A stretch of 64,000 nucleotides of DNA from Candidatus Raymondbacteria bacterium RIFOXYA2_FULL_49_16 (GCA_001789205.1 MFYT01000023.1:1-64000); one strand, 5' to 3'. Shown: positions 15,966 to 25,900, numbered from the stretch's first letter. The notes: generated by a model not told the origin, from the letters alone. Made by a program: numbers and translations.

Positions 15966-17864
15966 TTAATATACCTTTACACGGAATCCGCCGTCCACCC
16001 GGGACTCGCCTTTGATGGTATACAAAGCGTCTTCGTACACATCCATTTCCTGACACAGAAGATTGACGCCATTAACGAAAAGCTCGTAACGCTTCGCGAA
16101 AGACAGCGTCAGGCCCGCCTGAAGGTTTTTGTAATTCCTGAGTTCATCTCCTCCAGGGGATTTCCGTCCGAAACAGGCGCTGAGACCCGCATAGGGGGAA
16201 AGGGACAGGGCACGCCACTCAATATCCGCATACAATTTGCCAAAAGCGTTCCGACCGGGATAGAAAAGGACATCCTCTCCGTCCGTATCATCGCTTTTCT
16301 GCCAGGAACCACTGGCACCTGCCTCGAAAACAAGCGGTTTCATCCTGTAATGGACAAAGAATTCCGCGCTCCGGATCGTATAATCATTGATGTTCTTTCG
16401 TTCAATAACCGGCACGTTCCGGCCCTGATACACAGTATCCCGCTCTCCACTGACAAGCGCAATCATATCGGTCAGCCGGTACAGGTAGCCGTTGCCGATG
16501 AGCGTCAGATTCTTCAACAGTGAAAGTTCCAATCCTCCGTTCACGTTTGTGGAGTATTCCGGTTTAAGCGAGTGGCTGCCGTACCGCCAGATTCCTCCGC
16601 CTGCCGGATGATACCGGCTCTCCATGAGATCCTGGACAGTGGGCGCGCGAAAACCGTGGCCGGCGCCAGCACGTACCCCCAGCATCTTCACCGGACGGTA
16701 CAGCACGGATAACTTCGGCGAAATGACAGGCCCGGTGTTATCGCTCCCATTGGCGCCGTTGTCCACGTAATCCATCCTGGCAGCGCCGAGAAGCGTAAGC
16801 TGGCTGAAAGGCGCATATTCATCCTGCAGAAAGGCGGCAAGCAGGGACTGGTGGTTGTTTTTCACGCCATCCCGCTGAAAGCCCCTCCACGCGTATTCAC
16901 CGCCTCCGATCAGGACGTTTCTTGAAATACCCGAATAGGTCAGCCAGAGGCTGGGGCAGCCTACGGTATTCTTCTCATTGGAAATATCAGAGTTCCACTG
17001 GCTGTAATAGACCGCAGAAGCAAGTGAAAGGTCGTCCTTCAGCTTCAGGGATACATCCAGACCGGGCATGAAAAGCCAGGAATCATAGAGAGCGCCGCGC
17101 CATTGCAGATCGTTCTCCTCGACATAGTGCACGGAAGCGCCGATAGTGCCTCGTTCGCCGATCCGACAATCGATTCTGTCGGAAATCGTCAGCTGTTTGT
17201 AATTAAGCTGCCCGGACCTTGAATTGGCCGTATCAATGGGCAATCCGTCTGATTTTTCCCAGGAGGTATAGAGGCTGTGGAACAGGTTGGCGTTTACGGG
17301 GCCGGTCAGGGAGAGATCGCCCGCCGCGGTGTTTTCCGTTCCTATCCTGCCTGTAACAGAGAGGGAGGGAGAAGCGCCGCCCTTCTTTGTAATGATATTA
17401 ATGACTCCGCCCAGGGCGTCGCTGCCATAGAGCGCGCTGCCAGCGTCCTTGACTACCTCGATTCGCTCGATATTTCCGGCAGGGACCAGATTGACGTCCG
17501 TACCGGTATGAAAATGTGAAGAGAGAAGACGTTTTCCGTCTAAAAGAACAAGGGTGTGAAAACTGGGGGTGCCGTTCATGGACACGGTCTGTTTCGAGGG
17601 CGTACCCACACCGGTACCGGCCTCCAAATCAAGCCCGGGAACATACTTGAATACATCCGCGGCGGTTTTTGCATTTGTGGCTGTCAGCGCTTCCTCATCC
17701 AGCACATACGCGATGCCCGGCGTGTTTCGCAAGGGCTCGGCCCTTCGGGTGGCGGTCACAATGATTGTATACGCATCCGACGAAGTATCCTGGACGTTGA
17801 ATTCCGCAAAACCTGAGATGAAACCGGCACACAGCACGGTGGACAGGAAAATTAATGTATTCAT
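15966..17864 (-). CDS. TonB-dependent outer-membrane receptor (BtuB-like)
   Basis: The 632-residue protein has a signal peptide (to about residue 20), a TonB-box-like YTIIVTATR near residue 32 and a plug domain with LLDGKRL, NIERIEVVKDAGSALYGSDA and GGVINIITKK. A beta-barrel follows from about residue 150 and ends GGFRVKVY. The length and plug resemble vitamin B12 or siderophore receptors. The ribosome site AAAGGAG lies 8 bases before the ATG. No cobalamin riboswitch fits upstream: only 42 bases separate it from the chimeric gene next door, so its original control region may have been lost in that deletion. The substrate is undetermined. Confidence 0.85.
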   Translation of the reverse strand: MNTLIFLSTVLCAGFISGFAEFNVQDTSSDAYTIIVTATRRAEPLRNTPGIAYVLDEEALTATNAKTAADVFKYVPGLDLEAGTGVGTPSKQTVSMNGTPSFHTLVLLDGKRLLSSHFHTGTDVNLVPAGNIERIEVVKDAGSALYGSDALGGVINIITKKGGASPSLSVTGRIGTENTAAGDLSLTGPVNANLFHSLYTSWEKSDGLPIDTANSRSGQLNYKQLTISDRIDCRIGERGTIGASVHYVEENDLQWRGALYDSWLFMPGLDVSLKLKDDLSLASAVYYSQWNSDISNEKNTVGCPSLWLTYSGISRNVLIGGGEYAWRGFQRDGVKNNHQSLLAAFLQDEYAPFSQLTLLGAARMDYVDNGANGSDNTGPVISPKLSVLYRPVKMLGVRAGAGHGFRAPTVQDLMESRYHPAGGGIWRYGSHSLKPEYSTNVNGGLELSLLKNLTLIGNGYLYRLTDMIALVSGERDTVYQGRNVPVIERKNINDYTIRSAEFFVHYRMKPLVFEAGASGSWQKSDDTDGEDVLFYPGRNAFGKLYADIEWRALSLSPYAGLSACFGRKSPGGDELRNYKNLQAGLTLSFAKRYELFVNGVNLLCQEMDVYEDALYTIKGESRVDGGFRVKVY

Positions 17865-17906
17865 TGGCGCGCTCCTTTACTAACGGGGAAATCCCCGATG
17901 GCGTCA

Positions 17907-18173
17907 TTAGGTGTTAGGACTTGAGCTTTGGACCCATTGAATGGCGTATCGGCTTAATTCCGAAGCGTTTTCAATTCCCAATTTAAATTTGATATTCGCC
18001 TGATACGTTTCAACGGTCTTTGTATCGATTGGGTCGCGTTCGCGGTATTTTTTTTCCTTATACATGGCGCAGAAGGTGCAGGTGTTGTTGGGACACTCGT
18101 ACGCTGCCTGAAAAATAAGGCTGTTCGCCTCTGCCGGAGGCCGGTAGAGCGGCTCGTTATAACGCATGACCAT
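17907..18173 (-). pseudogene. Chimera of a radical SAM N-terminus and a LuxR-type C-terminus
   Basis: The 88-residue reading frame begins like a radical SAM enzyme: NEPLYRPPAEANSLIFQAAY followed by the iron-sulfur motif CPNNTCTFCAMYK and EKKYRERDP. From about residue 48 (near base 18030) it continues as the second half of a LuxR-family helix-turn-helix: DTKTVETYQANIKFKLG, IENASELSRYAIQWVQ. Neither part is complete. The join is in frame and has no scar, so it looks like a large deletion that fused two genes. A functional protein is unlikely. Confidence 0.75.
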
Positions 18174-18221
18174 CAGATTTTACCATAACAAAAGATATAC
18201 TGATAATATTATTTTATCCCA

Positions 18222-18653
18222 ATGAAACTCAAGGCGAATTTTACGCTGTACCGCCGCATGCTCGGATATATGGCGCCGCATCTGCACCTTGCGGTCCTGG
18301 GCATTCTGTTTATCCTGCTGTTTACCGTGTTAAGTTCAGCCGGTATTTTCACCCTCAAACCCCTCTTTGACGGCATTCTCACGAAAAGCAAGGCCGATCT
18401 CCACACCGGTTCTGTTTCAAGCATCCTCATGCTCACGGTGTTCATGATCGTGGCCGGCGTGAGCGTCAAGTGTTTCAGCGAATACAGCAAGAACATGTTT
18501 TTTCTTCGGTTAAATCTACGCATTATGAAACGCGTGCGCGTCGTGGATGTGGATAATGGCTCAATCGCCGAGACCGGAACGCACGATGATCTTATGAAAA
18601 ATGACGGTATTTACAAACGCCTGTACAACCTTCAATTCCGTGATCGGGAATGA
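18222..18653 (+). pseudogene. MsbA-like ABC exporter with most of the protein deleted
   Basis: Residues 1-104 are the start of an ABC exporter of the lipid A flippase (MsbA) type: YRRMLGYMAPHLHLAVLGIL, LFDGILTKSK, NMFFLRLNLRIMKRVR. Residues 105-143 are the very end of the nucleotide-binding domain: VVDVDNGSIAETGTHDDLMK, DGIYKRLYNLQF. About 430 residues, with both Walker motifs and the signature motif, are missing. The frame is kept across the join (near base 18534). The product cannot hydrolyse ATP. Confidence 0.8.
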
Positions 18654-18710
18654 AATGACCGGGAAAACTTTGTAATTTTTCATCTACAACCACAATCACA
18701 AGGAGAATGC

Positions 18711-19070
18711 ATGTTCTACACAGAAGCGTACGCGGCAGCGCCCAACCCTGGCAATGGTCCCCAACAGGCGCCGGGTTTTGGCAATATCCTGCCCATGATG
18801 ATCGCGATGTTCGCCATCATCTATTTTTTCATGATCCGGCCACAGTCCAAAAAACAGAAAGAGACCCGGAGAATGCTCGATGAGCTGAAAAAAGGCGACA
18901 AAGTGGTTACTGCCGGGGGCATCCTGGGTCTGGTCACTGACGTTAAGGGCAATGTGATCACTCTCAAGGTGGCGCCGAACGTTGAAATAGATTTCAGAAA
19001 AAGCGCCATTGCCACGGTTGTGACCGCTGAACTGGAAAAGGACCTCAAAGGAGAGACGGAGAAGAAATAA
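18711..19070 (+). CDS. yajC: Sec translocon accessory protein YajC
   Basis: The 119-residue protein has one membrane segment (NILPMMIAMFAIIYFFMIRP, about residues 25-45), then QSKKQKETRRMLDELKKGD, KVVTAGGILGLVTDV and DFRKSAIATVV, all typical of YajC. It binds SecDF in the inner membrane. The charged C-terminal tail is slightly longer than in E. coli. An AAGGAG ribosome site precedes it. def starts 2 bases after its stop, so yajC-def-spoIID form an operon. Confidence 0.9.
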   Translation: MFYTEAYAAAPNPGNGPQQAPGFGNILPMMIAMFAIIYFFMIRPQSKKQKETRRMLDELKKGDKVVTAGGILGLVTDVKGNVITLKVAPNVEIDFRKSAIATVVTAELEKDLKGETEKK

Positions 19071-19072
19071 AC

Positions 19073-19606
19073 ATGGCAGCGCTCAATCTCTGTTATTATG
19101 GGAACCCCCTGCTCAAGAAGAAGTCGCGTGATGTCACTGATGTCACGCCGCTCAAGCAGTTCATCGACGACATGTTCGAGACCCTGTACACAGAGGGAGG
19201 CGTGGGGCTTGCCGCTGTCCAGGTGGGCAACCCGCTCAACCTGTTTATTGTTAACGTGTCGTGGAAAGACGGCACGGAGGAAGAGGAGCGGAGTCCTGGC
19301 GTCGAAGAGGTCTTCATTAATCCGAAAATCTTGTCCCTCCATGGCGATGATGTGGAGGTCGACGAGGGGTGTCTCAGTATTCCCGATGTCAGGGAACTGC
19401 TGACGAGAAAGTCCCATGTTGACATAGAATACACCGACCGTCACGGAAAAAGGAAGACTGAAAAAAGCGTTTCCGGCCTCAAGGCGCGCGCCATTCAGCA
19501 TGAAATGGACCATCTGAACGGTATCCTGTTCGTCGATAAACTGCCGCCCACCAAACGGCTGTTTCTGAAAAGAGAGCTGAAAAAGATCGCCAAGGAATTT
19601 TCTTGA
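19073..19606 (+). CDS. def: Peptide deformylase
   Basis: The 177-residue protein has the three family motifs: GVGLAAVQ (43-50), EGCLS (98-102, Cys metal ligand) and HEMDH (143-147, two His ligands and the catalytic Glu). It removes the formyl group from nascent proteins. Its stop codon overlaps the TTG start of the next gene. Confidence 0.95.
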   Translation: MAALNLCYYGNPLLKKKSRDVTDVTPLKQFIDDMFETLYTEGGVGLAAVQVGNPLNLFIVNVSWKDGTEEEERSPGVEEVFINPKILSLHGDDVEVDEGCLSIPDVRELLTRKSHVDIEYTDRHGKRKTEKSVSGLKARAIQHEMDHLNGILFVDKLPPTKRLFLKRELKKIAKEFS

Positions 19607-20955
19607 AGCGGCTGCTCTTCCCGGCCATTGTCTGGTGCGTGTTTTTTTCCCTTGGCTGTATGAGGCCCATGCTTGAAAAACCCGTCAAGCGCATGGCCGA
19701 ATTACCCCCGGTTCCCCCGCCAGTGCCAATGCAGGGCGACAGCGCAGCCAGCGCCCTTGCTGATACCACCGCGGTGATTGTCCCCGATACAGCCGCCCCT
19801 GAAACGGGAATTGCCGTTTTCCAGGTTGAACGCAATTCAGTGCGCGTGCTTCTTGGACACGCGCAGCCGCATTTCAGGATCAAAGTCAGTGGCGCGTACG
19901 CGGTTTTTTGTGAGAACAGGAATGCGGGCCGGGTTGAAGGCGATGTCAATGTTTCACGGTATGGCGCCCGGCTCTCACTGGGTCCCAGCCTCATGGAACT
20001 GGTCCCTCCTGTCGAGATTGTTTCCCTTGCCAATGAAGGACGGTTTTCCTACGATGGCAAGACGTGCAGGGGAAATTGCATCATCAGGCCCGACGCAGAG
20101 GGCAATGGGTTTCTTGTTATCAACGAGCTGCCCATGGAAGACTATCTTAAAGGGGTGGTGCCCTACGAAATCGGCAAACGGGACTCGTCGTGTTTTGAGG
20201 CGCTCAAGGTACAGGCAATCGCGGCCAGGACCTATTCCTATTCCCGCCTAAATCGTCACGCTGACGAGGGATTTGACGTGTATTGCGACCAGAGCGACCA
20301 AGTGTATAACGGCGTGGAAGGCGAATACGGCCTGGCAAGCGCGGCAATTGAACAGACCCGCGACATTGTTATGGTCCATGCTGATACGCTTATCCATGCC
20401 TATTATTTTTCCACCAGCTCCGGGGCCACGGAAAACATCGAGGAAGTTTGGCCAGACAAGGGCATGAGGCCGTATCTCAGGTCTGTGTACGACTCGATTT
20501 ATAATACCCAAAGTCCGGTTTTTACCTGGACCGAAGAATGGAGCGGATACGCGCTTTCCCGGATACTCAATGCAAATATGCGTTCGATTGTCGCTGATTA
20601 TCAGAAGGCCGATCTTCAAGACGTGTATGTTGAAGAATATACCAGCGCAGGCAGAGTGAAAAGCCTGGTCATTGTCGCGGGCGGACACACCTACCGGGTC
20701 TACGGCGACAAGACGCGCTGGGCCCTGCGGCGGCCTGAGAAAGGCAACCCGATTCTCAGGAGCGCCTGGTTCAGGCTTTCGGTCGAAAAGCAGGGAGGAC
20801 GCGTTGTCCATGTACGGGCAAATGGCAGAGGGTATGGCCACGGCGTTGGCATGTCGCAGATAGGCGCGCTTGGCATGGCCCAGGTCGGCAAAAGCTTTGA
20901 GGAGATCGCCCGGTTTTACTATACCGGCATTATCCTGGTGCGGGTACGAATTTAA
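19603..20955 (+). CDS. SpoIID/LytB-domain lipoprotein
   Basis: The 450-residue protein starts at a TTG that overlaps the def stop (TTGA). It has a lipoprotein signal (VFFSLGC, Cys 19), a Pro-rich linker, and the SpoIID domain from about residue 175: MEDYLKGVVPYEIGKRDSSC, FEALKVQAIAARTYSYSRL, CDQSDQVYNG, YFSTSSGATENIEEVW, and NGRGYGHGVGMSQIGALGMA near the end. SpoIID of Bacillus is a lytic transglycosylase acting on peptidoglycan, and LytB is an amidase enhancer. Here it is probably a periplasmic wall-remodelling lipoprotein. It ends 4 bases inside the convergent gene. Confidence 0.85.
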   Translation: MKRLLFPAIVWCVFFSLGCMRPMLEKPVKRMAELPPVPPPVPMQGDSAASALADTTAVIVPDTAAPETGIAVFQVERNSVRVLLGHAQPHFRIKVSGAYAVFCENRNAGRVEGDVNVSRYGARLSLGPSLMELVPPVEIVSLANEGRFSYDGKTCRGNCIIRPDAEGNGFLVINELPMEDYLKGVVPYEIGKRDSSCFEALKVQAIAARTYSYSRLNRHADEGFDVYCDQSDQVYNGVEGEYGLASAAIEQTRDIVMVHADTLIHAYYFSTSSGATENIEEVWPDKGMRPYLRSVYDSIYNTQSPVFTWTEEWSGYALSRILNANMRSIVADYQKADLQDVYVEEYTSAGRVKSLVIVAGGHTYRVYGDKTRWALRRPEKGNPILRSAWFRLSVEKQGGRVVHVRANGRGYGHGVGMSQIGALGMAQVGKSFEEIARFYYTGIILVRVRI

Positions 20956-21464
20956 AATTTGGTTTTAAGCAACGCAACAGGGTGAAACAGCTGGGAAAGA
21001 ACATTGAGCGTAAACGAATAAATGCCGGGTTCTTTTGACTCCCTCGATCCAGCCACATTTAATATCCGTACTTTGTTTTTCCTGATGAAAGTGACCAGTT
21101 TTTTCTCCGGCTGATCGTCCATTGCCGAGAGATGAAGGCATGGCCGTTCGTGGGCCACGGCAAAGGCGATCGTGTCTTTTGAGCCTCCGGTTGGTTTTTT
21201 CGCCAGGGTGAATATGACCGTGGCCTGGGCCAGAACGACGTTTTTTTCCGTGCGCAGCGAATAGTCGGCAAGCGCGGTTTCTTGGAGCCTGTAACGATTG
21301 CTGAGCGTCCCATCCTCGGCAAGCCTGCCTTTTGGACAATAGCCGGCATGCGGAAGGCCTGCTGCCAGGGCAAAGTCCAAAGCCGCGCGATCCGCGCCGG
21401 TCTGGCCTCCTGAGACAATGGTAAAAGATTGGTTATTAGTTCCTAAGACAGCCGCTGGTTTCAA
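20952..21464 (-). CDS. SLOG/putative molybdenum-carrier-like Rossmann protein
   Basis: The 170-residue protein carries the GGQTGADRAALDFA motif (about 19-32) followed by GYCPKGRLAEDG and TGGSKDT. This is the layout of the family named putative molybdenum carrier, a Rossmann-like fold related to SLOG nucleotide-binding sensors. The molybdenum role is a database label; SLOG relatives bind nucleotides, often in conflict systems. It is the last gene of an operon with a nucleotidyltransferase and a HEPN gene, overlapping the HEPN gene by 4 bases (ATGA). The C-terminal 40 residues are less conserved. Confidence 0.75.
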   Translation of the reverse strand: MKPAAVLGTNNQSFTIVSGGQTGADRAALDFALAAGLPHAGYCPKGRLAEDGTLSNRYRLQETALADYSLRTEKNVVLAQATVIFTLAKKPTGGSKDTIAFAVAHERPCLHLSAMDDQPEKKLVTFIRKNKVRILNVAGSRESKEPGIYSFTLNVLSQLFHPVALLKTKF

Positions 21465-21871
21465 AATATGTCACACGGGATCAATCGGCAGATTGTTTTT
21501 CTCACTCTTCGGGCAACTGAAACTGCTTGGCGCGTTTGCTTCAAGGTTATTGGCAAATAATCACCGGGGTATCTGCTGGTGACAGCATAATCGGTCATCT
21601 GTTCCTGTTCTTTGGGCGACATCCAGCCTTTATATTCTTTTGGCAACAACGCTGAGAGTACTGATAAATCGTGTGTTCTTGGAAAGTGGATTCCCAAATA
21701 TACCAGCGCAGCTTTCAGGGATTTTTCTATGCATTGCTGGGCATGAAAACAGATCGTATCGGTGGGAGCTTTTTTCCCAAGCTTTAATGTCTGGAGCGCT
21801 GTTGTCAAATCATTATCGGCTTTGGTCATCCATCCGGCTATTACGGCGGCGCGTTCATCGAGTCTTTGCAT
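21461..21871 (-). CDS. HEPN-domain protein
   Basis: The start at 21871 was chosen because AAGGTC lies 6 bases upstream; a start at 21898 would add nine residues and a longer overlap. The 136-residue helical protein matches the pfam05168-type HEPN fold: WMTKADNDLTTALQTLKLG, CFHAQQCIEKSLKAALVYLG, RTHDLSVLSALLP, then YAVTSRYPGDY. The canonical RX4-6H ribonuclease motif is not obvious. It overlaps the nucleotidyltransferase gene upstream and the SLOG-like gene downstream, so translation is coupled. MNT-HEPN pairs act as toxin-antitoxin modules in which the nucleotidyltransferase inactivates HEPN. Confidence 0.8.
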   Translation of the reverse strand: MQRLDERAAVIAGWMTKADNDLTTALQTLKLGKKAPTDTICFHAQQCIEKSLKAALVYLGIHFPRTHDLSVLSALLPKEYKGWMSPKEQEQMTDYAVTSRYPGDYLPITLKQTRQAVSVARRVRKTICRLIPCDIF

Positions 21872-22205
21872 ATAAGACCTTGCCCTCACGTTCTGCAACC
21901 CTTGCTAGAGTGCCGGGGATTGACCTGCCTCTTAAGTATTCCTTTTGACCCATGACGATCACATCCTTTGCCACCTTAATGTCGTGCAACGCCATTCGGA
22001 TTTCGACCTGTTTACGCCGCTTATCGACAGTATCGGGCATGATAACAAGGAGGTCGATGTCACTGTCTGGAAAAACGTGCCCTGTGGCGCACGAGCCGAA
22101 AAGAATTACCTTGTCCGGCCGGAAGGCGCGTTGTATGCGACTGGTCATAGTCTGGATTAATCTCCGGCGCCATGATGGACGAATAATGGAAGGAAGTACG
22201 GACAT
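21855..22205 (-). CDS. Minimal nucleotidyltransferase (MNT) of a HEPN/MNT pair
   Basis: With the start at 22205 (MSVLPSIIRPSW) the product has 116 residues; the frame is open further upstream but reads as unrelated sequence. The pol-beta-type motif is VILFGSCATGHVFPDSDIDL with LLVIM, giving the GS and DxD residues for metal and nucleotide binding. Then come RKQVEIRMAL and KDVIVMGQKEYL. The family transfers AMP to a Tyr of the cognate HEPN toxin. It is the first gene of the three-gene operon. Confidence 0.8.
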   Translation of the reverse strand: MSVLPSIIRPSWRRRLIQTMTSRIQRAFRPDKVILFGSCATGHVFPDSDIDLLVIMPDTVDKRRKQVEIRMALHDIKVAKDVIVMGQKEYLRGRSIPGTLARVAEREGKVLYAKTR

Positions 22206-22770
22206 GGGGAAAATATCATTCTTTTCTAGGATTAAAATCAAAGGAAGTTTTGGGAAGACTAGGGCAAAATGACATGTTGACAAAGACTGGAAAATATTGT
22301 TATATATTAAACGATACATTTTGCTCTTTGACACCCCTGAGAAGCCCAAACAATGAATAAAGGTTCCTCGTTCAACAATGAATTCTGATGTATGGCCCGA
22401 TATTTCTCGTTCAGAACCCGTTTGGGAATGCTCTCATTCAAATGGTTATACGTTTTGAGAGCTTCCCAAATAAGTTGACCAGTAACCGGCTCTGCATGCA
22501 CCCGGTTAATACGAGGTCACATTTTATTAAAAGAATTGAAGCTGTTCCGGGAATTTTTCCGGTCTTTTTTCTGATTGCTGTAGTATCACGATCATCCTTG
22601 TCCATTGTTTATCTGTCAGAATTATCATTCGGACTTCGCCCTCAGGTGGTGTTAAGACTTTTACCCTTTTCACATGAGTATTTACCTTTTCAGGTGAGCC
22701 GCAAGGCCGTGCATACACGCTATTTTGAATAAAGACAAAGTCATCATTTATTAGGTCAGGGGAAGGGAAA
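22206..22770. other. Region without a recognisable gene
   Basis: About 565 bases. It holds the likely control region of the MNT-HEPN operon. I see no protein family in any frame; a 64-codon frame on the minus strand (22307-22501) has no recognisable motif. The part next to the tRNA terminator has no further hairpin. Confidence 0.5.
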
Positions 22771-22812
22771 TAGAAGGCCCCCTGTGCTTTGTGTGCTACA
22801 GGGGGCCTATTT
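22771..22812 (-). terminator. Strong hairpin after tRNA-Gly
   Basis: Arms AGGCCCCCTGT and ACAGGGGGCCT (22775-22808) enclose a 12-base loop. It lies just 3' of the tRNA on the minus strand. The T tract after it is weak (TTCTATTT). Confidence 0.6.
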
Positions 22813-22887
22813 TGGAGCGAGAGACGGGACTTGAACCCGCGACAGCTACCTTGGCAAGGTAGAACTCTACCACTGAGTTACTCTCGC
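22813..22887 (-). tRNA. tRNA-Gly (GCC anticodon)
   Basis: The acceptor stem is GCGAGAG/CTCTCGC with U73 and an encoded CCA. The anticodon stem is CTACC/GGTAG with the loop TTGCCAA, giving anticodon GCC. The T arm reads GCGGG-TTCAAGT-CCCGT and the D arm has CTCAGTGGTAGAG. Every arm pairs. Confidence 0.95.
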
Positions 22888-22907
22888 AAATCTTTTACGC
22901 AAGCCTA

Positions 22908-25900
22908 TTAAAATAATAAATTGAACACACCGCCGCCATAATAAGTTTTGAAATTCTCTCCGCCGCTTTCGGCCGTATCGGTCCCGTATTCGTAGCCGCC
23001 TTTCACCGAGATGGACATCATGATGGTAAGACCCACCTTGATTTCGCTTTCTACGCCGTATACTTTCAGCACTTCATTTACCTTGTTGAATGCGCCAGTC
23101 CAGACGCCATCAGCGTTGTTTTTCTCTTCCTTGTAGTCAGTGTTCTGGTTTGAAAAGTAACCCTTGAGGTTCAGCGTGAGTTTTTGGGGAATCACCTTGA
23201 CTTCGAAGCGGTCTTCAAGGCGAAAGAGCTGCTTGGCCTCGTCCTTGTATTTTTTTGTCCTTATCTGATAGCTGGTCTTTAGCTTGTTGCCAATACGGCT
23301 TTTAAAAAGCTTGAGCGCGAAGTCGAATTTTGTCTTGATCTGGTGGCCGTCATTTTTTTCCCATTGGAGCGTGTCAGCGTAGGAGAGCGCAGGGTCAAAG
23401 CGGTTCATGTCGTTAATGAGGATGACGCCGCCGTCGAGTTTGAGACGCATGGATGTGAGCACTTCGCTTGAATAGGAGGGTATGTAGACCAAAGCGCCGC
23501 CAAAGGTCATGCGGCCTTCGGCATCGGTGTATTCAGTGGCATTTACGGTCTCTTCTGAACCATCCACCGATATCTTCATGTCTTTGCTCTTGGCGTCCCG
23601 TTTGAGCGCAGGCACCCATTCGTAATAGTAGGAGAAGTTTGGTTCAAACGAAAAGGGGCCAATGGGCATCTTTATATCAAGGCCTCCCTTCAGCTTGTTC
23701 TCGACTGGCTGGGAAAGAAAGCTGAGCGAAGGATCGTTTACCACTGAGTCTCCAGCCACGGAATCAGCGACCATGATTGGGTCTTCGCCGAGAAAATCCG
23801 GTTTGATGCTGGTCTCTTCTTTTGCCGCAGCTTCCCAGTCAAAGGCCGTATTCAGATCAATGCTTTTCGTGAGCCCGCTAAGTATATTGACATCAAAAGA
23901 TTTTGATCCATTGAACCGGGCTTTGTTCAGGTTGCCCACCTGGGGCTTTATCGACGGGTTGCCGCCCGTATAGAAGTCGTGCTGCGCGCGGATGTATTCG
24001 ACCGTGGCGTCGAACCCGCTCAGGTTGAAGTTGACGCCAATCAGCCCCGCGGTCATCTGCGTCAGGTTAAAGTTGTGGTGGATAAGCGTGTCTTTTGAAT
24101 AGGCGAACGACGACCCATCGCCCGAATCAACGTCAGTGCTCAGGGTGTCGGCGTAGCCAATATCCACTTCCGCGAATGCGGAAAGATTGTCGCGGATCTG
24201 CATTGTGGCGTTGATGCCGCTATTGTACGATTGGAGTTTAGGGTCGGCGCCGTACAGTTCCGTTGAGTCGAGACTGACACCGGGATAGAGAATGGGATTG
24301 TTTACATGGCGTGTTGTCAGGAAATGGGCGCCCACGGAGAGATCGCGGGAAACATTGCTTTTGACAGAGGCCAGGCCCAGCCATTCCTGGCGGATGGGTG
24401 TGGTATTGCTGTCGAGCATGTCGGGCTTGAGGCCTTTGGGATAGGGAATGGTGGATTGGCCGCCGGAAATGGACATGTCGAGCGAACGCCCCTGTTCGAG
24501 GGTTGATGTTTTTTCGTACTTGAGACCCCGGATTTGGCGCGAGGACACGGAGATTTCAGACTGATCTTCGGAAAAATCGCCCAAGACAATTTCGTGGCCC
24601 GGCAGCGTGGTAGTGAGATTGATGACCTCGAATTTTTGGATATTGCGGTACGCCTCAAGGTTGCGCAGATGGTCGTCACCCGTGGTAGAACCCATTTTGT
24701 TGTAGTTGCCGTAACCGTTGATAGTGAGGTCGCTCTCACGGTCGCCCACCTTGCTTTGCAGGTAGAGTGAAAGCTCGGGCCTGAATCCGGGAATATACGT
24801 GGTTTGGTGGGGAAGGGCCGAATCCGCGATGTTGGCGTGGACCGATTCGTTCAGGTCGTTGACTGCTCGGTAGGTGAGACCAAGCGAGACCTGGCCCAAC
24901 AGACCCATGCGGGCGGTGAATGATTCGCCGCGCGAAGGCGCGGAGAGAAAATCGCCCTTGAAGCCCACGGTGTCCCTGAATTCTTTTTCCCGCACCTTCA
25001 CTGCGGTGATTTTCTGCGGTTCGGGCATCAGCTTGGCCACCTCTTCGGGAGTGACAACGCGCAGGTCTTCGACGTTTCGCTTGATCATGAAGAGTCTGTT
25101 GCTTTTGATTTCCTGATCAGTGAGTACGCCGACCCGGTTTTTAAGCACCCAGATATCTTCGAGTTTTACCTGGGCCCGTTTGTCCGTAATAATGCCGAAG
25201 TCGTTGTCCTCAATGCGAGTACGAGACATGTTCAAGGTTGAAAAAGGATGGCAAACCACGCCGTGGGTAATATTGTGTATCAATCCGCTGTCGACACTGA
25301 CCTTTGAGCCGCGGTCAACGTTGAGACCCACGATATGGCCTTTGCCTAACTGCGTATACCGGACCTGCACGTCGGACTGCAGGGCGTAAATGCAGCTGAT
25401 TGAATTGTTTTGGAACGAGCAATTGGCAATGGTAGCATTGCCGTTGTCGACATGGATGCCGAAATTGCTGTTTGAGATGGTGCACCAAGTGAAATAGGAA
25501 CGCTGGTTTCCCCGGATGTAGATGCGATCCCAATCCCACGCCTTTGCGTCTTTTTTCGCTGATTTGAACACAATGGGCGCTCCCTCAACGCCTTCGGCCA
25601 TGATCTGGCCGTAGACCACGATGGTTGAGTAGTCGCCCCCCACGAGCACTGTGACACCCTTCTCAATGGTGAGGGTCTTGTTCGCGGGGACCACCACGTT
25701 GCCCACCAGGAGATAGGGACTCTTGTCCGTTGATAGTGTGCCGTCTATCTCGTCCTGCATGATGACCGTGGCCTTTGCGGCCTCTTCGCTTTCAGCTAGC
25801 TCCTTGGCGTCGATGGCCTCGGCTTCGAGAGAGAGCGGTTCGAGCTGCAGGACAAAATCCTTGACCCATTTGTCCGAAACAAGCATCACATCGCCGGGAA

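Noticed and set aside
17865-17906. Cobalamin riboswitch upstream of the TonB receptor
   Set aside because: Only 42 bases separate it from the chimeric gene; a short GGGGAAATCCCC hairpin is present but none of the conserved B12-box elements.
20952-21464. A true molybdenum carrier
   Set aside because: The family label comes from distant similarity. There are no molybdenum cofactor genes nearby and the operon context is MNT-HEPN, so I kept the fold-level description.
22307-22501. A 64-codon reading frame on the minus strand
   Set aside because: It has no ribosome site, family motif or supporting neighbour, and an equally long opposing frame covers the same bases.
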